In this document: positions 1 to 9,628 of the stretch, piece by piece
How the letters are laid out: each line of letters opens with the position of its first letter
Position numbering within the stretch: position 1 is the stretch's first letter
Source: Granulosicoccus sp045106195
Lineage (GTDB): Bacteria; Pseudomonadota; Gammaproteobacteria; Granulosicoccales; Granulosicoccaceae
Assembly: GCA_045106195.1 (NCBI GenBank)
Contig: JBGCEH010000001.1
Span: forward strand, 124,001 to 188,000
Length of the DNA: 64,000 nucleotides
Direction: 5' to 3'
Notes under the pieces: generated by a model
Seen by the model: only the letters and a program-made list of their open reading frames with translations
Database searches by the model: none
What the model was told of the DNA's origin: nothing
Translations under genes and position numbers: made by a program

Positions 1-1
1 C

Positions 2-1318
2 GACCTGCTGAAGCGTAAGGTGGATATCAGCACCATGCGCGACACACTGATATTCGGACAAGCCTATCAGGGAGGTGACGCGCTGGACCCCATGGAGGCC
101 GTTGCAGCCTTACCCGATGAGGCAGAGATATGCGGTTGCAACGGCATTTGTAAAGGAACGATTACCACAGCGATTACCACCCACGGGCTGACAACGCTTG
201 ACCAGGTAAGATCGCATACCAAGGCATCCTCATCCTGTGGCACATGTACCTCATTGGTAGAGAAACTCATGGTGCTGAGCCTGGGTGATGGCTATCAACC
301 CGCCGCAGTGCCGCCAGTATGTCCCTGTACCGACCTTGGCCATGATGAAGTCCGTCGGCGTATCCGCTTACAAAGCCTTAAAAGCATACCCGCAGTCATG
401 CAAGCACTGGAATGGAACAGCTCCGGAGGCTGTGCAAAGTGTCGCCCTGCCCTCAACTATTATCTGGTCTGCGAGTGGCCCTCGCAGTATGCCGATGACT
501 ACCAGTCACGATTCATCAACGAACGAGTACATGCCAACATTCAAAAAAACGGCACTTATTCAGTCGTTCCACGGATGTGGGGAGGCATGACCTCATCAGC
601 AGAGCTGCGCGCCATTGCCGATGTTGTTGATAAATTTGACATCCCTGCTGTCAAAGTCACAGGCGGGCAACGTATTGATCTACTCGGTATCGAAAAGGTG
701 GATCTACCAGCGGTCTGGTCCGATCTGGGTGATGCTGGCTTCGTTTCAGGTCATGCCTATGCAAAGGGTTTACGGACAGTAAAGACCTGTGTGGGCAAAG
801 AATGGTGTCGCTTTGGCACTCAGGATTCCACCGCGCTTGGTATCAGACTCGAGCATTATCTATGGGGCTCTTGGACACCCGCAAAGGTCAAGCTTGCGGT
901 ATCGGGCTGTCCACGAAACTGCGCGGAGGCCACTTGTAAGGACATTGGTGTTATCTGTGTTGATTCCGGCTTTGACATTCATTTTGCAGGTGCCGCAGGG
1001 CTGGACATAAAAGGTACTGTCGTGCTCGGTCACGTTACCACCGAGGATCAAGTACTCGATCACGTTACTGCCCTTCTGCAAATGTACCGGGAACAAGGGC
1101 ATTACCTTGAACGAATCTACAAATGGGCCGCGCGCATCGGTGTTGATGAAATCCGCAAACAGATCATGGACGACGCCGACATGCGGCGCCATTACCATGA
1201 TCGTTTCAAGGCATCGCAAGCCGTTGCTCAAGTAGACCCATGGGCCGAACGCGTGGCAGGACATGACGCGCACGAATTCAAGCCGCTGCAGCCGAGAAAA
1301 CTGGAGATCGTCGCATGA
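2..1318 (+). CDS. nirB: Assimilatory nitrite reductase large subunit, C-terminal part
   Basis: Reduces nitrite to ammonium with NAD(P)H in the cytoplasm. The reading frame is open from the window edge, so the N-terminal FAD/NAD(P)H half lies outside; about 438 codons remain. Visible in order: a BFD-like [2Fe-2S] domain (CGCNGICKG, then SSCGTC), a second cysteine pair region (CPCTDL and GCAKCRPALNYYL), and the sulfite/nitrite reductase hemoprotein domain. The siroheme/[4Fe-4S] ligands are CVGKEWC (C-X5-C) and CPRNC (C-X3-C). The stop overlaps the nirD start (ATGA), so the two subunits are translationally coupled, followed by nasA. The first in-frame ATG at 20 is internal, not the real start. 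Confidence 0.95.
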   Translation, partial: DLLKRKVDISTMRDTLIFGQAYQGGDALDPMEAVAALPDEAEICGCNGICKGTITTAITTHGLTTLDQVRSHTKASSSCGTCTSLVEKLMVLSLGDGYQPAAVPPVCPCTDLGHDEVRRRIRLQSLKSIPAVMQALEWNSSGGCAKCRPALNYYLVCEWPSQYADDYQSRFINERVHANIQKNGTYSVVPRMWGGMTSSAELRAIADVVDKFDIPAVKVTGGQRIDLLGIEKVDLPAVWSDLGDAGFVSGHAYAKGLRTVKTCVGKEWCRFGTQDSTALGIRLEHYLWGSWTPAKVKLAVSGCPRNCAEATCKDIGVICVDSGFDIHFAGAAGLDIKGTVVLGHVTTEDQVLDHVTALLQMYREQGHYLERIYKWAARIGVDEIRKQIMDDADMRRHYHDRFKASQAVAQVDPWAERVAGHDAHEFKPLQPRKLEIVA

Positions 1319-1641
1319 CAGAACAAACCATTGAATGGCTGGATATAGGGCGTCGCAACGACATTCCACTTCAGGGTTCCCGACGTATATTTATGGGTGA
1401 ACGGATTGTGGCTGTATTTCGCACGGCAAGCGATGACTTCTACGCGCTGGAAGACAAATGTCCACATGCAGGAGGCCCACTGAGCGAGGGAATCGTGCAT
1501 GGCGATTGTGTGACCTGCCCACTGCACAACTGGGTAATATCACTCCAGAGTGGAACCGCTCAAGGCGCTGATCAAGGTAATGTCAGGCGCTACAAGGTCA
1601 AACATGATGGCGAGCGATTGCTACTGTCCCCTCATGGCTGA
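1315..1641 (+). CDS. nirD: Nitrite reductase small subunit, Rieske type
   Basis: Small subunit of the NADH-dependent nitrite reductase. The 108-residue protein is a single Rieske-like domain and, unlike the E. coli NirD, keeps the cluster ligands: CPHAGG near residue 44 and CPLHNW near residue 63 (C-X-H and C-X2-H), so it probably carries a [2Fe-2S] cluster. It overlaps nirB by 4 bp and nasA by 8 bp, which supports one transcription unit for nitrate to ammonium reduction. Confidence 0.93.
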   Translation: MTEQTIEWLDIGRRNDIPLQGSRRIFMGERIVAVFRTASDDFYALEDKCPHAGGPLSEGIVHGDCVTCPLHNWVISLQSGTAQGADQGNVRRYKVKHDGERLLLSPHG

Positions 1642-4369
1642 TTCGATATTCACCCTACAGACAACGTCGACTACCTGCCCTTATTGCGGAGTGGGCTGTG
1701 GAGTACTGGCAAGCATTGGCGACACGGGCGGTGTCAATATCAGTGGCGACCCACAGCACCCTGCCAATGCAGGAAAACTTTGCTCCAAGGGAATGGCACT
1801 AGGCGCAACGTTCGAGGATGAGCATCGTCTTTTGCACCCGGTGGTAGAAGGCAATACAGTCACCTGGGACACAGCAAGCAAACACATCGCACAAACATTT
1901 AGCGACACCATAGATCGCTACGGCCCGGAGTCTGTCGGCTTCTATGTCAGCGGTCAACTGCTAAGCGAGGACTACTACGTTGTCAACAAGTTTGTCAAAG
2001 GCTGGCTGGGCACCGCCAACATCGACACCAATTCACGGCTATGTATGGCGTCCAGCGTAGCCGGACACAAACGCGCTTTCGGATCAGACACCGTTCCAGG
2101 TTGTTACGAGGATCTGGACAATGCAGACCTTGTGGTGCTGGTAGGCAGTAACCTGGCCTGGTGCCACCCCGTTATTTATCAACGGATCATGGCAACCAGG
2201 GCAAAGCGTCCGGAACTGAAGATCATCGTTATCGACCCAAGACGCAGCATTACCGCTGACAATGCCGATCTGCATCTGGGAATCAAGCCCGATGGCGATA
2301 CACTGTTGTTCAATGCGCTACTGAAATACCTGCAACTGCAAGATAAATTCGACCAACACTATATCGACGAGCATGTATCAGGATTGAACGAAGCCATGGC
2401 AAAAGCCAGTCAATCGCTCACCAATGATCTTGCACAACGACTGGGTGTGCAAAAGAACGATCTTGAGCAGTTTTTCTCCATGGTCGCCAACACCCAGAAA
2501 ACAGTCACTATCTACAGCCAGGGTGTTAACCAGTCAAGCAGTGGCACCGATAAGGTCAACGCCATCATCAACACTCATCTGGCGACCGGTCGCATTGGCA
2601 AGCCGGGCATGGGCCCCTTCTCTATCACGGGTCAGCCAAACGCCATGGGTGGGCGAGAAGTGGGTGGCCTTGCAACCATGCTGGCGGCCCATCGAGACCT
2701 GGACAACGAAGATCATCGGTCACAGGTACAACGCTTCTGGCAATCACCCCATATCGCCAAAAAACCCGGACTGACTGCTGTTGATATGTTCAAGGCCATT
2801 GAAAGCGGTCAGATCAAAGCGATCTGGATCATGGCAACAAACCCTGTCGACAGCTTGCCTGAAGCAAACAAGGTTGCTCAAGCACTGGCCTCCTGCCCGT
2901 TTGTCGTGGTCTCCGAGGTGACACACAGAAGCGATACCTTACGCTTTGCCAACGTGGCATTGCCCGCACAAGCCTTCGGTGAAAAAGATGGCACAGTAAC
3001 CAATTCTGAACGCAGAATCAGCCGTCAACGGCGGTTCAAGACGCCAGCAGGCCAGGCAATGCCCGATTGGTGGGCGGTCGCACGCGTAGCACAGTACATG
3101 GGATTCTCTGAGGCTTTCGATTATCTCAGTCCAGCCCGGATATTCACCGAGCACGCGCGCCTGTCCATGTTTGAAAACGATGGCCGCATAGACTTCGATA
3201 TCGGAGCCTGCGCCGCTCTAACAGACAACGAATACAATGCGCTACAACCGTTTCAATGGCCAAGAAGCAACGCGCAAGCTCCTCCGTTGTCGACAGACGC
3301 CCAAGGCAAAGCGCATCCAATCCGCTTTTTCGCCAAGGGAAACTACTACACACCCGATGGCCGGGCCCGTATGGTCGCAGTGAACTCAGCCTTGCCGGGC
3401 AACGACCGACTCAGCGACCTGTACCCCCTTGTTCTAAACACGGGACGTATCAGAGATCAGTGGCATACGATGACACGCACCGGTTACATTCCCAGATTGA
3501 TGGGTCACAGGGCTGAACCGTTCGTTGAACTCAACCCGAGCGATGCAATTATCCATGGCATTGACGATGCCGACATCGTCCGCATTAAAAGCCCCATAGG
3601 CGACACCCTTGCCCGTGCCATGCTCAGCGACCGCCAATCACCAGGCCAGCTCTTCACCTCTATACACTGGTCAGATCAGTTTGCTAGCAAGGCACGGGTT
3701 GACTCGTTGATTGAACCACTGACCGATCCCTGCTCACGCCAGCCAGCATCAAAAAACCAGGCCGTTAGCATCCAGCGTTTTACAGCCAACAGCTATGCAT
3801 TTCTGCTAACGCGTAATGAACCCGAACTACGCAGTTTGACCGATATTGAGTATTGGGCCAGCTCACCTATCAATGCCGGTTGGCGAACCGAACTTGCAAG
3901 CTCGCTCACCGTGCCGGATCTCATCGATCAATTATTACATTGCATCTACGCAGGTGACGACAATCGTGGACTACAGCAAATAGATTACCGCAATAAACAA
4001 TCTCGTCGATTCGCCTGGTTCAACAGGCACAAGAAATTACACGCCATGCTGTTCCTCGCCCCACAGGCCGTAGAACTGTCTCGTAGCTGGGCTGCAGATT
4101 GTTTTAATGAGCACTTTAAGCACAATGACAAGCGCACTCAACTCATGGCCGGCAGAGCCGCGAGCGATCAACCAGACAAAGGCGCAATAGTATGCAGCTG
4201 CTTTAATGTCGGCGACAAGGAAATAGCCAGAGCTATCAAGTCAGGTGGCTGCACAACAGCAGACGCCGTCGGTCAGAAACTCGCAGCGGGTACTAACTGT
4301 GGCTCATGTCGCAATGAAATTGACGTCCTGATAAATCGATACGTCAACAAACCGGTGGCTACACATTAA
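1634..4369 (+). CDS. nasA: Assimilatory nitrate reductase catalytic subunit
   Basis: Molybdopterin (bis-MGD) nitrate reductase that makes nitrite for NirBD in the cytoplasm. With the ATG at 1634 the protein is 911 residues. The N-terminal [4Fe-4S] ligands are C15, C18, C22 and C50 (CPYCGVGC and LCSKG). The probable Mo ligand is C137 in RLCMASSVAG. Molydopterin-binding core and C-terminal domains follow, and residues 852-903 form a BFD-like [2Fe-2S] domain (VCSCFN and NCGSC) typical of NasA. A longer frame from 1550 would lie deep inside nirD, so 1634 is preferred. The last 11 bases overlap the end of ychF on the other strand. Confidence 0.94.
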   Translation: MADSIFTLQTTSTTCPYCGVGCGVLASIGDTGGVNISGDPQHPANAGKLCSKGMALGATFEDEHRLLHPVVEGNTVTWDTASKHIAQTFSDTIDRYGPESVGFYVSGQLLSEDYYVVNKFVKGWLGTANIDTNSRLCMASSVAGHKRAFGSDTVPGCYEDLDNADLVVLVGSNLAWCHPVIYQRIMATRAKRPELKIIVIDPRRSITADNADLHLGIKPDGDTLLFNALLKYLQLQDKFDQHYIDEHVSGLNEAMAKASQSLTNDLAQRLGVQKNDLEQFFSMVANTQKTVTIYSQGVNQSSSGTDKVNAIINTHLATGRIGKPGMGPFSITGQPNAMGGREVGGLATMLAAHRDLDNEDHRSQVQRFWQSPHIAKKPGLTAVDMFKAIESGQIKAIWIMATNPVDSLPEANKVAQALASCPFVVVSEVTHRSDTLRFANVALPAQAFGEKDGTVTNSERRISRQRRFKTPAGQAMPDWWAVARVAQYMGFSEAFDYLSPARIFTEHARLSMFENDGRIDFDIGACAALTDNEYNALQPFQWPRSNAQAPPLSTDAQGKAHPIRFFAKGNYYTPDGRARMVAVNSALPGNDRLSDLYPLVLNTGRIRDQWHTMTRTGYIPRLMGHRAEPFVELNPSDAIIHGIDDADIVRIKSPIGDTLARAMLSDRQSPGQLFTSIHWSDQFASKARVDSLIEPLTDPCSRQPASKNQAVSIQRFTANSYAFLLTRNEPELRSLTDIEYWASSPINAGWRTELASSLTVPDLIDQLLHCIYAGDDNRGLQQIDYRNKQSRRFAWFNRHKKLHAMLFLAPQAVELSRSWAADCFNEHFKHNDKRTQLMAGRAASDQPDKGAIVCSCFNVGDKEIARAIKSGGCTTADAVGQKLAAGTNCGSCRNEIDVLINRYVNKPVATH

Positions 4370-5450
4370 ACCGGAAGTGCACGACATCACCTTCTTTCAT
4401 GATGTATTCCTTACCTTCCAGACGCCATTTACCCGCATCCTTCGCGCCATTCTCACCCTTGAACTGCACATAATCGTCGTACCCCACAACTTCAGCGCGT
4501 ATAAAACCTTTTTCAAAATCGGTATGAATACGTCCCGCACCTTGTGGTGCTGTTGAGCCCGAGCGCACCGTCCAGGCGCGTACCTCTTTCTCACCGGCAG
4601 TAAAAAACGTTTGCAAACCCAACAGGTCGTAACCCGCTCGGATAACACGGTTAAGACCAGGCTCGTCGATATTCATCTCGTTCAGAAATTCCTGCTTGTC
4701 GGCATCATCAAGTTGCACGATTTCAGCCTCTATCGCGGCACAAACTGCCACAACATTGGCACCTTCCTTTTCAGCCATGGCAGTCAAGGTATCCAGCATG
4801 GGGTTATTTTCAAAGCCACCTTCATCCACGTTAGCGATGTACATGGTGGGCTTCACCGTCAGCAAGTGATAGTGCCGGAGCCAGCTCTTTTCCTGATCGC
4901 CAAGATCCAGAGTACGCACCGCCACGCCTTCTGCAAGCGCCTCAGCAACACGCTTCAGGAACGCCTGCTCGGCAATGGCTTCCTTGTTGGAGGACTTCGC
5001 GGTCTTCTTGATCTTTAACAAGGCCTTGTCGATAGCCTCCATATCTGCCAGCAACAGCTCTGTATTAATGGTCTCTACATCGTCAAGCGGATCGACCTTG
5101 CCCGCCACGTGAATAACATCATCGTCGGCAAAACAGCGTACTACATGAGCAATTGCATCCGTCTCGCGAATGTTCGCCAAAAACTGGTTTCCCAATCCTT
5201 CACCTTTAGACGCACCAGCAACCAGCCCCGCAATATCCACGAATTCCATGGTGGTAGGCAGAATACGTTGCGGAGAAACTATCTCGGCGAGCGCGTTAAG
5301 GCGTAAATCCGGTACGGGCACAATGCCGACATTGGGCTCAATGGTGCAAAACGGGTAGTTCTCTGCCGCAATTTCTGCTTCGGTCAGGGCATTGAACAAC
5401 GTGGACTTGCCAACGTTTGGCAGTCCGACAATCGCGCATTTAAATCCCAT
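4359..5450 (-). CDS. ychF: Redox-regulated ribosome-binding ATPase YchF
   Basis: Obg-family P-loop protein of 363 residues that binds ribosomes and prefers ATP over GTP. Visible: G1 loop GLPNVGKST near residue 8, the G3 region DIAGLVAGASKGEGLGNQFL, the relaxed G4 motif NVDE (consistent with ATP preference), and a C-terminal TGS domain ending MKEGDVVHFRFNV. It follows pth on the same strand by about 36 bp, the usual pth-ychF pair. It ends tail to tail with nasA with an 11-bp overlap, leaving no room for a conventional terminator between them. Confidence 0.96.
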   Translation of the reverse strand: MGFKCAIVGLPNVGKSTLFNALTEAEIAAENYPFCTIEPNVGIVPVPDLRLNALAEIVSPQRILPTTMEFVDIAGLVAGASKGEGLGNQFLANIRETDAIAHVVRCFADDDVIHVAGKVDPLDDVETINTELLLADMEAIDKALLKIKKTAKSSNKEAIAEQAFLKRVAEALAEGVAVRTLDLGDQEKSWLRHYHLLTVKPTMYIANVDEGGFENNPMLDTLTAMAEKEGANVVAVCAAIEAEIVQLDDADKQEFLNEMNIDEPGLNRVIRAGYDLLGLQTFFTAGEKEVRAWTVRSGSTAPQGAGRIHTDFEKGFIRAEVVGYDDYVQFKGENGAKDAGKWRLEGKEYIMKEGDVVHFRFNV

Positions 5451-5486
5451 CGTTAAAATCCTGATCCAGAATACTTCATGAGGTAA

Positions 5487-6080
5487 TTACGGTTTATGAC
5501 TATGCAATGCTTTGGTCGCAACATTGATATCGCCGTCGATGATGGTCATGCTCTCGCGCAATGCCAGCTCGATGGCTTCCTCAATCAGCCGTTGATCGTC
5601 AGCTGAGGCTCGCTTGAGCACGTAACCAGACACAGCACTTTTATGCCCCGGATGCCCGATACCGATTCGCAATCGCCAGAAATTACCATTGCCCAGCCTG
5701 GCAACGGAATCTCGCAAACCATTGTGCCCACCATGACCACCTGCGTTTTTAAGGCGTATGTGTCCTGGGGGAATATCAAGTTCATCGTGCGCCACCAGAA
5801 TCCGGTTTGACTCGACCTTGAAAAATCGCGCGACAGCAGCCAGACCCTGTCCGCTATTGTTCATGTAGTTCATGGGCTTGACCAGCAACAGCTTCCGACC
5901 ATTAACCTGGGCACTGGCAACCTGGCTAAAGAAGCGTTTATCGCTGCTAAAGCTTGCACCCAGATGATCAGCTAGCTGATCGATGTACCAGAATCCTGCA
6001 TTGTGCCGGGTGTTGGCATACTCAGGCCCCGGATTCCCGAAACCTGCGATCAGGCCAAATTCTATTTGCTCGCCCGGCAT
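5487..6080 (-). CDS. pth: Peptidyl-tRNA hydrolase
   Basis: Cleaves the ester bond of peptidyl-tRNAs released from stalled ribosomes. The 197-residue protein has the family signature GFGNPGPEYANTRHNAGF with the conserved Asn and catalytic His (near residue 25), MNYMNNSGQ, and AHDELDIPPG with the catalytic Asp. The conserved GGHNGLR segment is also present. It sits between rplY and ychF, the standard gammaproteobacterial order. Confidence 0.96.
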   Translation of the reverse strand: MPGEQIEFGLIAGFGNPGPEYANTRHNAGFWYIDQLADHLGASFSSDKRFFSQVASAQVNGRKLLLVKPMNYMNNSGQGLAAVARFFKVESNRILVAHDELDIPPGHIRLKNAGGHGGHNGLRDSVARLGNGNFWRLRIGIGHPGHKSAVSGYVLKRASADDQRLIEEAIELALRESMTIIDGDINVATKALHSHKP

Positions 6081-6153
6081 GAATGTGCGCCTTTAACGAT
6101 GCAGGACTGACGCGCCAGAACGCACGCTGTCAGTCCCGCATCATCGAACCCAC

Positions 6154-6819
6154 TTACTTGTCGTTGTCGGACGCGTCATCAGATGCAGTCGGTACATCTG
6201 GCGCAGGCGCGTCATCATCTGATGGCTCAGCTTCAACTCGTGGTGCATTCACCGCTGCTACCTGCCGGTCGCTATCGTCGCCAGCTTCGTGCAGGTCAAC
6301 CAGACGAACGCCTTCGGGCAAAGTCAATTGGGACAAAGTAACTGAATCACCAACCTCGAGGCTAGTCATATCGACTTCGATGCTCTCGGGGATATCACGT
6401 GGTCGACAGGCAACCAGCACTTCATTTTCATTGTGCGTGATAATACCGCCAGCTTTCGCTCCGACACAGATATCTTCGTTCATGTAGTGAAGCGGTACGC
6501 TGACCTGCAGCTCGGCACCTGCAACAACGCGCATGAAATCAAGATGCAGGATCTGTTGCTTGAAAGGGTGACGCTGAACATCCTTCAGGATTGAACGTGC
6601 CGGCTCTCCCCCGTCCACACTGACCTGAAGCAGCTGTGAATAGAATGCTTCATTCTGGAGATGCTTGAACACCTCATTGGCCTTGAGCTGGATAGCCTGT
6701 GGCTCTTTGTTGTCACCATAAATGATGCCGGGTACTAAATTGTCACGACGCAGGCGGCGGCTCGCACCTTTCCCAAAAACGCTGCGCGACGTGGCATTGA
6801 CGGTTATATCGTCAGACAT
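6154..6819 (-). CDS. rplY: 50S ribosomal protein L25, long (Ctc/TL5) form
   Basis: 5S-rRNA-binding ribosomal protein of 221 residues. The N-terminal L25 domain has the typical RRLRRDNLVPGIIYG and, further on, HPFKQQILHLDF. A C-terminal beta domain follows (residues about 95-185), and the tail is acidic and Asp/Ala/Ser rich. E. coli has only the short 94-residue L25, so this is the long general-stress-protein-like form. It lies downstream of prs and upstream of pth. Confidence 0.93.
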   Translation of the reverse strand: MSDDITVNATSRSVFGKGASRRLRRDNLVPGIIYGDNKEPQAIQLKANEVFKHLQNEAFYSQLLQVSVDGGEPARSILKDVQRHPFKQQILHLDFMRVVAGAELQVSVPLHYMNEDICVGAKAGGIITHNENEVLVACRPRDIPESIEVDMTSLEVGDSVTLSQLTLPEGVRLVDLHEAGDDSDRQVAAVNAPRVEAEPSDDDAPAPDVPTASDDASDNDK

Positions 6820-6931
6820 GTCGGTATTCTCCGTAAGGCGGTGCTACCGGAATTGGTGCACCGTGAACTGCCCGCGACCAGGCAGAGCCGGCGAAGTATA
6901 GCAGATAGACGCGTGCTGGAATGCGAAACAC

Positions 6932-7885
6932 CTAGTCCATATAGACAGAACTAACTGATTCATCTTCATGAATGCGACGTATGGTTTCGCCCAGAAGATC
7001 GGCAACCGATAGCTGACGAATACAATCGCAGGCTTTTGCAGCTTCCGAGAGCGGAATGGTGTCGGTGACGACCAGTTCGTCCAGCACCGAATCATTAAGA
7101 TTGGCAATCGCATTCCCGGACAGTACAGGGTGAGTCGCCAAAGCCACCACTTTTCGGGCACCATGCTCTTTAAGCGCTTCAGCGGCCTTGCATAGAGTAC
7201 CGGCGGTATCGACCATATCGTCAATAATGACGCAGGTACGATCTGCAACCTCGCCAATTATGTGCATGACCTGCGCCTGATTGGCCTGCGGACGACGCTT
7301 GTCGATAATGGCAAGATCGGCGTCATCAAGCTGCTTGGCCACCGCACGGGCTCGAACCACACCACCCACATCGGGCGACACAACTACAAGATTGTCGTAT
7401 TTACTCCGCCAGATATCGAGCAGGAGTAACGGTGATGCATAGACATTATCGACCGGGATATCAAAAAAACCTTGTATCTGCTCAGCGTGAACATCAACAG
7501 TCAGCACCCTGTCCACACCCGCCACGCTGAGCATGTTAGCAACCAGTTTAGCGGTGATTGGCACTCTGGCAGAACGAACCCGTCTGTCTTGCCGAGCATA
7601 CCCATAGTACGGAACGACCGCAGTGATACGCTCAGCCGACGATCGATGCAAGGCATCAACCATAACCAGTAAGTCCATCAGATTGTCGTTGGTGGGAGCG
7701 CAAACCGGCTGGATGATGAACACATCTCCGCCGCGAACGTTTTCCTGAATTTCAACCGAAGTTTCGCCGTCACTGAATCGTGACAACTGCAGTTTGCCTA
7801 TCGGTTGCTGCAAGTACGCAGCAATATTCTGCGTAAGTCGAGGATTGGCGTTACCGCCAAAGATCAATAAACGGCGCTCACTCAT
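6932..7885 (-). CDS. prs: Ribose-phosphate pyrophosphokinase
   Basis: Makes PRPP from ribose 5-phosphate and ATP for nucleotide, histidine and tryptophan synthesis. The protein is 317 residues, normal for the family. It shows LLIFGGNANPRL at the N-terminus, the regulatory-flexible region YYGYARQDRR, VDVHAEQIQGFF, and the PRPP-binding loop VIIDDMVDTAGTL. It is directly downstream of tRNA-Gln and ispE, as in many gammaproteobacteria. Confidence 0.96.
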   Translation of the reverse strand: MSERRLLIFGGNANPRLTQNIAAYLQQPIGKLQLSRFSDGETSVEIQENVRGGDVFIIQPVCAPTNDNLMDLLVMVDALHRSSAERITAVVPYYGYARQDRRVRSARVPITAKLVANMLSVAGVDRVLTVDVHAEQIQGFFDIPVDNVYASPLLLLDIWRSKYDNLVVVSPDVGGVVRARAVAKQLDDADLAIIDKRRPQANQAQVMHIIGEVADRTCVIIDDMVDTAGTLCKAAEALKEHGARKVVALATHPVLSGNAIANLNDSVLDELVVTDTIPLSEAAKACDCIRQLSVADLLGETIRRIHEDESVSSVYMD

Positions 7886-7924
7886 GAGGTTTTAGTCTGG
7901 CAGCTATGAAAACGCTGGGATAAA

Positions 7925-8000
7925 TGGCTGGGCCGGGAGGATTCGAACCTCCGAATGCCGGGATCAAAACCCGGTGCCTTAACCGCTTGGCGACGGCCCA
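7925..8000 (-). tRNA. tRNA-Gln (anticodon TTG)
   Basis: A 76-nt cloverleaf read on the minus strand, starting TGGGCCGTCGCC and ending GGCCCAGCCA with an encoded CCA. The acceptor stem pairs TGGGCC(G) with GGCCCA, the anticodon stem is CCGGG/CCCGG with loop TTTTGAT, and the T arm is GGAGG TTCGAAT CCTCC. The anticodon TTG reads CAA. It lies between ispE and prs, a conserved position, and is probably processed from their shared transcript or from its own promoter. Confidence 0.97.
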
Positions 8001-8042
8001 ACTGTGATACGCCTATAATCGAATGCGAATTGTACGCTACAA

Positions 8043-8885
8043 CTAACCAGAAAAATCATACAGAGGCGATGCATTTCTGGCTTTTACTACATAACCTGTC
8101 AATTGTTCCGGCAGGCGGTCGCATAAAGTCTGCGCATCCTCCTCATTCTCAAACGCAGTAAAGACACAACTACCGGTCCCGCTCATCTTTGCACGATAAC
8201 CGCGATAGTTTGTTCGCAACCACTCAAGAGCCACGCCAATTTCGGGGTGTCGCGCTACTGCAACGGGTTCGAATACGTTAGTACTGCGTCCATCCATGAA
8301 GTCCCTGATTGTGATCGGGCTGGTATTACGTGTCAATTCATGAGCATTGAACAGCGCCTCAGTTGAGGCCTGGCATGCCGGATTGACTATCAGATACCAT
8401 GGCTCAAGTGGCGCTACCGGCGTCAGCTTGTCACCGATGCCTTCGGCCCAACTCGCCTGCCCATAGACGAATACCGGCACATCGGCACTGACGGTAACGC
8501 CAATCTCTGCAAGCTCCTTTATGCTAAGGCCCAGACGCCAGAATTCATTGAGCGCTACAAGCGTCGTTGCCGCATCAGAGCTTCCACCGCCAAGACCACC
8601 GCCTGTAGGGATGATTTTCTCGAGCGTTATGTCGGTGCCAGCCCGAGTGCCTGAATGCGCTTGTAGCGCACGCGCCGCGCGAACTACCAGATTGTTCTCC
8701 GGAGGCACTTCGTTGAAGTTCGATTTTAGATGAACCTCACTATCCTCGCGCACAGAGAAACTTAACACGTCGCACATGTCGACGAATTGGTAAACGGTCT
8801 GCAAGGTGTGGTAACCGTCGCTGCGGCGTCCTGTCACATGCAGGAATAGGTTAATCTTGGCCGGAGCCAGCCATTTGGTGGTCAA
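8043..8885 (-). CDS. ispE: 4-diphosphocytidyl-2-C-methyl-D-erythritol kinase
   Basis: GHMP kinase of the MEP isoprenoid pathway, 280 residues. Visible: the N-terminal APAKINLFLHVTGRRSDGYH, the ATP-binding glycine loop TGGGLGGGSSDAA, and a C-terminal MSGTGSCVFTAF motif. The start codon is TTG at 8885, preceded by AAGGA five bases upstream. It follows lolB by about 50 bp and precedes tRNA-Gln and prs. Confidence 0.95.
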   Translation of the reverse strand: MTTKWLAPAKINLFLHVTGRRSDGYHTLQTVYQFVDMCDVLSFSVREDSEVHLKSNFNEVPPENNLVVRAARALQAHSGTRAGTDITLEKIIPTGGGLGGGSSDAATTLVALNEFWRLGLSIKELAEIGVTVSADVPVFVYGQASWAEGIGDKLTPVAPLEPWYLIVNPACQASTEALFNAHELTRNTSPITIRDFMDGRSTNVFEPVAVARHPEIGVALEWLRTNYRGYRAKMSGTGSCVFTAFENEEDAQTLCDRLPEQLTGYVVKARNASPLYDFSG

Positions 8886-8935
8886 CTTTATCCTTCAACT
8901 AGAGCAGTGTTCAAATTCAGTCGCGTAGTGTACCG

Positions 8936-9628
8936 CTACCGACCGGGAATCGCCAGTCTCGTATTCGACGGCTTTTTCACAGGTTCTATGACAGTCTTAT
9001 CTCCGCTTACGGGGGAGTGTGCTGTCTGTTGCCAGTTTTTCAAGACCAGCCTGACAGAATACTCGCCACCCGACGCTGTTATCAAGGCCGGTACATCGAC
9101 ACCATCCAGATCAGCATACCTCAGAAAACGTGCTTGCCAGCGGGTATCCTGACCATCCGTAAAGCGTAAAGAGACAAGCTTTCCTTGCTCATCAGCAACC
9201 ACAGATGTTGCATCTCCACGCAACCCGAGTACCCAGCTTTTCAATTGTTCGACCGGTACAGGAACTGCCAGACCCAGTCCGCTTTGTAACACCTCATCGA
9301 CCCGAGGACCGCTTGCGATTACCCTGCCTGCCCGGCTCAAAGTAGCAACCCCACCGGTATAGACAAGTTCCATATTACCGATTCCCATTGGTCCGGCCAG
9401 CCTGACGGTCAAACTCTCAGCAGATTGTCGCCATTGCACTCGCGCCGATACTGACTGGTCATCCGTCCAGATCCCAAGACCTCCACTGAAGGCGAAATCG
9501 GTCAGCGCCTTGAGCCGTTCATTACGTTCCGCAAATTCAACAGGCTGGCTGGTCGGCTGAGCTGCGCAACCGTACAATACCCATATAGCCGCAGCCATTG
9601 CGACCCGTAAATAGCACTTGAGGATCAC
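8936..9628 (-). CDS. lolB: Outer-membrane lipoprotein receptor LolB
   Basis: Accepts lipoproteins from LolA and inserts them into the outer membrane. The 230-residue protein has a signal peptide with lipobox LYGC (lipidated Cys at about residue 21), followed by the LolB-type region with GGLGIWTDDQSVSARVQW and the later VEQLKSWVLG. The start overlaps the end of the TPR lipoprotein gene by 4 bp, so the two are probably coupled, and ispE follows. Confidence 0.9.
   Translation of the reverse strand: MILKCYLRVAMAAAIWVLYGCAAQPTSQPVEFAERNERLKALTDFAFSGGLGIWTDDQSVSARVQWRQSAESLTVRLAGPMGIGNMELVYTGGVATLSRAGRVIASGPRVDEVLQSGLGLAVPVPVEQLKSWVLGLRGDATSVVADEQGKLVSLRFTDGQDTRWQARFLRYADLDGVDVPALITASGGEYSVRLVLKNWQQTAHSPVSGDKTVIEPVKKPSNTRLAIPGR

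Noticed and set aside
860..1369. 169-codon minus-strand frame across nirB-nirD
   Set aside because: Antisense to well-supported siroheme-domain coding sequence.
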